From assembly GCA_002479655.1 (NCBI GenBank), contig DLOQ01000062.1, positions 12,059-21,485 on the forward strand: a DNA stretch of 9,427 bases, given 5' to 3'. This stretch comes from Lachnospiraceae bacterium UBA7480. Lineage in GTDB: Bacteria > Bacillota > Clostridia > Lachnospirales > Lachnospiraceae. Of the stretch, positions 6,108 through 9,427 are shown piece by piece (the first letter of the stretch is position 1; each line of letters starts with the position of its first letter). The position numbers and the translations under genes are program-made. The notes beneath the pieces were generated by a model that did no database searches, was not told the origin of the DNA, and saw only the letters and a list, made by a program, of their open reading frames with translations.

Positions 6108-6821
6108 CTATTTCACCAAACTCCTAAAATCTTCTTTGCTAAGACAAATCCCGCTTGATGCCAATCTCTCAGAGCGATCATAATATATTTTATCTATTAC
6201 TTTACTCTTTTCAGATTCAACACCATAATGAAGCATTCTGTGGCAGATTGGGCAAAGGCAAATTATATTTGCATAAACGTCAAGGCTACTACTGAACTTA
6301 TCTTGCATTTTCATTGGCAGTATATGATGCCCTTCCATATACTGATAACCTGTACTTTTTGCTGTAAATGTTCTATGGTCTGAGCCTATCTCACAAAGGT
6401 AACCTGCGGATTCTATAGTTTGAACTTTAATAATAGAGGATCTTCTCCATGTCGTCTGCGAAGTATTTTTCTTCTTCGGTATCGGCACCTCTGTATCAAG
6501 CAGACTAATCCGGTTATAAACATCTGCAAAGCCTTCTCCACAAGCAAATTTATAATAGTTGTTAAACCCTGCACTGTACATTTGATGCCCTCTCTTATCC
6601 AGTGCTACAAAATCGGCATCAGAATAAAGATAATTTCGTAACATTTCAAGATCACCTATATCTTGAATTTCATAAATTGACTGTTGCAGCTTGTTTTTCC
6701 GGACAAGAAACTTCGAAATATATCGTAGAGCATCTTGATAATGTTTGACCGTAGAATCTGACACTTTTCTAATTTCTTTAAGATACCTCACATAATATGT
6801 CATCAAAACATATTCTGTCAT
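6108..6821 (-). CDS. HNH endonuclease with integrase SAM-like N-terminus
   Basis: A 237-residue putative nuclease. The C-terminal part holds an HNH fold: E163-G-H165-H166-ILP for the first histidine, N185 in the middle position, then C190-PIC-H194 and a further H198. C190 and C193 look like half of a structural zinc site; upstream only C143 is in a plausible place, so zinc ligation is incomplete or atypical. Residues 8-40 (YYVRYLKEIRKVSDSTVKHY and following) resemble the N-terminal SAM-like domain of phage integrases, a DNA-binding helical bundle, but no catalytic recombinase domain follows. The start at 6821 is supported by GAGGTGG 6-9 nt upstream. It lies 21 nt after the methyltransferase stop and is the last gene of the operon. 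It is most likely a restriction endonuclease partnered with the methyltransferase, or a modification-dependent McrA-like enzyme; the sequence does not decide. Confidence 0.85.
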   Translation of the reverse strand: MTEYVLMTYYVRYLKEIRKVSDSTVKHYQDALRYISKFLVRKNKLQQSIYEIQDIGDLEMLRNYLYSDADFVALDKRGHQMYSAGFNNYYKFACGEGFADVYNRISLLDTEVPIPKKKNTSQTTWRRSSIIKVQTIESAGYLCEIGSDHRTFTAKSTGYQYMEGHHILPMKMQDKFSSSLDVYANIICLCPICHRMLHYGVESEKSKVIDKIYYDRSERLASSGICLSKEDFRSLVK

Positions 6822-6842
6822 GGCTTACCACCTCGTTCCATG

Positions 6843-8327
6843 TTATTTAATGCTATAGTTCCCACGGGAAGTTCTTACCAGCATTCCTTTTTTTGTCATT
6901 ATAGATAGAAGTACATTTACGCTATCCTGCGTAATATCAAGTAATTTCTGAACATCTGCATTTCTGATAATCCCGTTTTTCTCAGCCAACTCAATCACTT
7001 TTTCTTCCTGACTGTATGGCGGGAGTTTTACATCTTTCTTATTCTTAGTGTATCGTGTTGACTTTCCACGAGACACTCTCAATAACTCGCCTGATTCAAC
7101 AAACATCTTCAAAAGTGCTCCTGCTTGAGTAGGATTAAGATCAAGAACCTCCATGACATCACGCTTGGTAAAAAATACATTATTCTCTGCCATTGCATGA
7201 ATAACATCTGATTGTTGTTCTTCCAGCAGTTCAAAACATTTGAGCATAAATTCGGCCATTGATCTGATAACCGGAATAGATACAGAGTTACCAAATTGTT
7301 TATACTTCTGTCCGTCTGTTGTACCCTCCGGAAAACTGAATTTATCCACTCCGTTTTCATCTATGAATCCATAGCCTATAAACCCCTGAAGTCTTCCCCA
7401 TTCATTTGGAGTCATTACTCTGATTCCTTCAGAATTAAGTACGGTTTTTTTTCCATTAATTGTTTTCCCCGAAACTCCCGTTTTGGGCTGATAAATTAAA
7501 TTGCGCTCCTTGCCTGAACCACCCGTTGCAAGGATCGTATATGCCACAGGATGCTCTCCGCCATTTTTATTCAAAACACAGTATCCGAACCCGTATCCGT
7601 TATCTTTTTGCCTAGCCTTATGCTTTTTTAATGTTTCTAAATAACCCTTAGCCATGTAATATTTATCTTCTACATTTGTATCAAGCACTTCTGTTACGTC
7701 TCTGAATATAGTTTCATCTCTACCTGTTGGCAACTGTTCGTTGAGAAGTTTAATGGCCCTCCCGTATATCTTCTTACTGAAAGCCATAATATATACCCTT
7801 GGTCTATTTTGAGGAAGACCGAATTCTCTCGTATTTCTCACAAGAGTAGCTCTGCTGTAACTGTAATTTCCGTTTTCATCTAAAGATATACCTATTACCC
7901 TATATTCAAGTTCCTCCTCTAAGGTCTTTATTATTGTCTCTATAGTATTACCTTTGTCATGAGAAACCAGATTCTCAACATTTTCAAGAAACACTGCCCT
8001 TGGATTCGTCCGTGAAATAATGTCCGCTATATCAAAAAATATAGTCCCTCTCGTCGTATCTCTGAATCCCAATTGCTTTCCGACCCTGCTGAACGCTTGA
8101 CAGGGAAATCCCGCAAGTAATACGTCGTATTCTGTATTTACAACCTCATTTTTAAAATCCTCCAAGGTTAAATCATTTGTAGGATCATCTCCGAAAAGAT
8201 GTCTATATGTTTTGGCCGCATATGGATCAATTTCAGCCGATAAAACATTTTCAAATAAGCCCGTCAACTCGAAACCACGACGAATCCCTCCGATTCCAGC
8301 ACACAAATCTATGGTCTTATATATCAT
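6843..8327 (-). CDS. C5-cytosine DNA methyltransferase (Dcm type) with C-terminal winged-helix pair
   Basis: A 494-residue DNA (cytosine-5) methyltransferase that would transfer methyl from S-adenosylmethionine to cytosine in a specific site. The motifs run in canonical order: motif I DLCAGIGGIRRGFE (7-20), motif IV GFPCQAFSRVG with catalytic C76, motif VI FLENVENL with E115, motif VIII QNRPRVYI (173-180), and motif X QFGNSVSIPVI (344-354). Residues about 181-310 are the target recognition region (ILATGGSGKERNLIYQ, 265-280); I cannot assign its site. The family usually ends near 360-370. Here about 120 extra residues form two similar winged-helix-like units (about 374-428 and 441-494), each with V-(I/M)xxL-DL/DI and a (G)xLxRxSRG wing. 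The ATG has AAGGGG 6 nt upstream, overlapping the stop of the preceding nuclease gene, 10 nt away. All catalytic motifs look intact. Confidence 0.95.
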   Translation of the reverse strand: MIYKTIDLCAGIGGIRRGFELTGLFENVLSAEIDPYAAKTYRHLFGDDPTNDLTLEDFKNEVVNTEYDVLLAGFPCQAFSRVGKQLGFRDTTRGTIFFDIADIISRTNPRAVFLENVENLVSHDKGNTIETIIKTLEEELEYRVIGISLDENGNYSYSRATLVRNTREFGLPQNRPRVYIMAFSKKIYGRAIKLLNEQLPTGRDETIFRDVTEVLDTNVEDKYYMAKGYLETLKKHKARQKDNGYGFGYCVLNKNGGEHPVAYTILATGGSGKERNLIYQPKTGVSGKTINGKKTVLNSEGIRVMTPNEWGRLQGFIGYGFIDENGVDKFSFPEGTTDGQKYKQFGNSVSIPVIRSMAEFMLKCFELLEEQQSDVIHAMAENNVFFTKRDVMEVLDLNPTQAGALLKMFVESGELLRVSRGKSTRYTKNKKDVKLPPYSQEEKVIELAEKNGIIRNADVQKLLDITQDSVNVLLSIMTKKGMLVRTSRGNYSIK

Positions 8328-8337
8328 AGTTTACCCC

Positions 8338-9252
8338 TTACAACAGTGAAATCGGAGTCAGCCCCGATAAATCCACTGTATAATTTATTTTTGTAATTCC
8401 CGAAGGCATAACTCCACCGACAAATGAAGCAGGTGTTAAATTCGGGAAATTTTCATCTATTATGTAAAGAAGCATCTCATGAAGAATGAATTTCTTTTTA
8501 CGAGCACTCATTCCCACCTCAAAACCTTTATTCTCCAATTTTTGGTTAAGAAGAACCGTGTTATATCCGATTGTTCCAAACTCTGAAATGATACTGTCAA
8601 TCGATACTCCGGACATAACGGTCGGTTCAAAACGACACAAAACCAATACCAATGGTTTCCCGTTTGAAAACAGTTGAAATTGACTGCTGATTGTCACCTC
8701 TCGTTTTTCTCTGTTAATACTTGATTTGACTTCAATGAATCTCTCGGAAGTTTCAATATCATACGTTGCACCATCCGGACCGTTCCACTCACTTTCTTCT
8801 CCTCTTTCAACAACATATTTCAATACGCACAATTCTCCAAGAACATCATAGATTCTCTCATCAATATTTTTGTTTCCGAGAAGTTCTTTCCATTCTTTCC
8901 ACCACATTACAGGAGATGCCTCAATAAGTATTCTGTAAATGCCATTCTCTCCCGGATCTACCAACGCTTCACAAAGAAATGCAAAGGGCATCTTTATGTC
9001 AACGGAATCCGTCGTTAACAAAATAACCCTCTTTATATCTCCTGCCAGAACTTTTATTTCTGTGCTCCGAATTCTTGCATTTGCAAAGCTTTCGTTTATT
9101 TCTTCCCTTCCGTTATATGGTATGGCAACTCCATATGAATCATCCAGCTTAACTGTCCAAGCCGGATAAGCAGTATAATCCAGAAGAGAAATTTCCTGTG
9201 CATATCCTAATATGTCAGTTTCCCAATTATTCAATATTGCTTTCTTCAGCAT
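8338..9252 (-). CDS. PD-(D/E)XK nuclease-like protein (DUF4420/PF14390 type)
   Basis: A 304-residue putative nuclease. From the start at 9252, the active-site pattern is E140 in VLGELCVLKYVV, D165 in GATYDIET, and E174-V-K176 in RFIEVKSSINR, the usual E, D and ExK of the PD-(D/E)XK fold. The overall layout matches the 'PD-(D/E)XK motif protein' family found beside Dcm-type methyltransferases, and commonly beside Z1-domain or GHKL ATPase genes. The start is placed at 9252 because a strong AGGAGGTGG (9269-9261) precedes it, although the spacing is long (12 nt after AGGAGG). A longer frame to 9315 would run deeper into the preceding gene and lacks such a site. The gene overlaps the preceding stop by 26 nt, which suggests translational coupling. 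It probably provides the cutting activity against DNA lacking the partner's methylation. Functional assignment is by inference. Confidence 0.82.
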   Translation of the reverse strand: MLKKAILNNWETDILGYAQEISLLDYTAYPAWTVKLDDSYGVAIPYNGREEINESFANARIRSTEIKVLAGDIKRVILLTTDSVDIKMPFAFLCEALVDPGENGIYRILIEASPVMWWKEWKELLGNKNIDERIYDVLGELCVLKYVVERGEESEWNGPDGATYDIETSERFIEVKSSINREKREVTISSQFQLFSNGKPLVLVLCRFEPTVMSGVSIDSIISEFGTIGYNTVLLNQKLENKGFEVGMSARKKKFILHEMLLYIIDENFPNLTPASFVGGVMPSGITKINYTVDLSGLTPISLL

Positions 9253-9427
9253 CCCCGACTTCCACCTCCTTATCATATACCTCATCAAACAGCATTTCAG
9301 AATATTTCGATTCACCGCCGTCCGTCAGCGCCGGTTCTAAAGATACGCATTTTGCAAGATTAAGTTTTGCTGCAGCTCTAAATGTTTTATCCCTTTGCTC
9401 CGGTAATAACGAAAAAGCATATAACAT
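9227..9427 (-). CDS. 3' end of an unrecognised upstream gene of the restriction-modification operon
   Basis: The last 66 codons of a gene that continues past the right edge; the ATG at the edge is not necessarily its start. The visible part begins MLYAFSLLPEQRDKTFRAA, then LNLAKCVSLEPAL, and ends in a strongly acidic tail (DEVYDKEVEVGDAEESNIE). I do not recognise a domain. Its overlap with the nuclease gene shows it belongs to the operon. By analogy with DUF4420-containing clusters it could be a Z1-domain or GHKL/MORC-type ATPase, but the tail shown does not prove either. Confidence 0.65.
   Translation of the reverse strand: MLYAFSLLPEQRDKTFRAAAKLNLAKCVSLEPALTDGGESKYSEMLFDEVYDKEVEVGDAEESNIE

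Noticed and set aside
6108..6821. The HNH gene as a tyrosine recombinase because of its SAM-like N-terminus
   Set aside because: No R-H-R-Y catalytic domain follows; the C-terminus is HNH.
9253..9315. Longer nuclease start at 9315
   Set aside because: It would overlap the preceding gene by about 90 nt and lacks a good ribosome site, while AGGAGGTGG precedes the ATG at 9252.

Overview
The window looks like a low-GC Clostridia chromosome, most probably Lachnospiraceae or a relative. This is an inference from the gene families (DUF6796, YitT, TipAL-type MerR, small cupin, Cache-type chemoreceptor), strong AGGAGG ribosome binding sites and AT-rich promoters. Almost everything is on the minus strand; the only plus-strand gene is a broken MerR regulator. 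No rRNA, tRNA, CRISPR array, transposase or riboswitch was seen.

Right to left, in the direction of transcription, the window opens with a restriction-modification-like cluster (9427 to 6108). It holds the 3' end of an unrecognised gene, a PD-(D/E)XK nuclease-like protein of the DUF4420 type, a C5-cytosine DNA methyltransferase with a C-terminal extension of two winged-helix-like units, and an HNH endonuclease with an integrase SAM-like N-terminus. The spacings (26-nt overlap, 10 nt, 21 nt) indicate one operon whose promoter lies outside the window. The methyltransferase would mark self DNA and one or both nucleases would attack unmarked DNA. The exact assembly is not one I can name.

The middle block (about 5990 to 3146) is more GC-rich and housekeeping-like. 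It carries a membrane chemoreceptor with its own promoter and terminator, then a YitT-family membrane protein with a compact promoter just behind that terminator. The YitT stop codon lies inside a truncated MerR regulator on the opposite strand, which marks an old deletion or rearrangement junction.

The left block (about 2960 to 1) is AT-rich. A three-gene operon (cupin, NUDIX hydrolase, membrane-anchored beta-lactamase-type serine hydrolase) runs leftward from a promoter. That promoter sits in a 62-bp element repeated almost perfectly 2.5 kb downstream, where it drives a DUF6796-like membrane gene cut by the window edge. The operon is therefore bracketed by direct repeats.

There is no gene-free stretch over 300 bases. 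The larger gaps are 262-458 (promoter repeat and a palindrome), 2735-2992 (divergent promoters, promoter repeat, leader hairpin) and 5851-6107 (chemoreceptor promoter and a palindrome).
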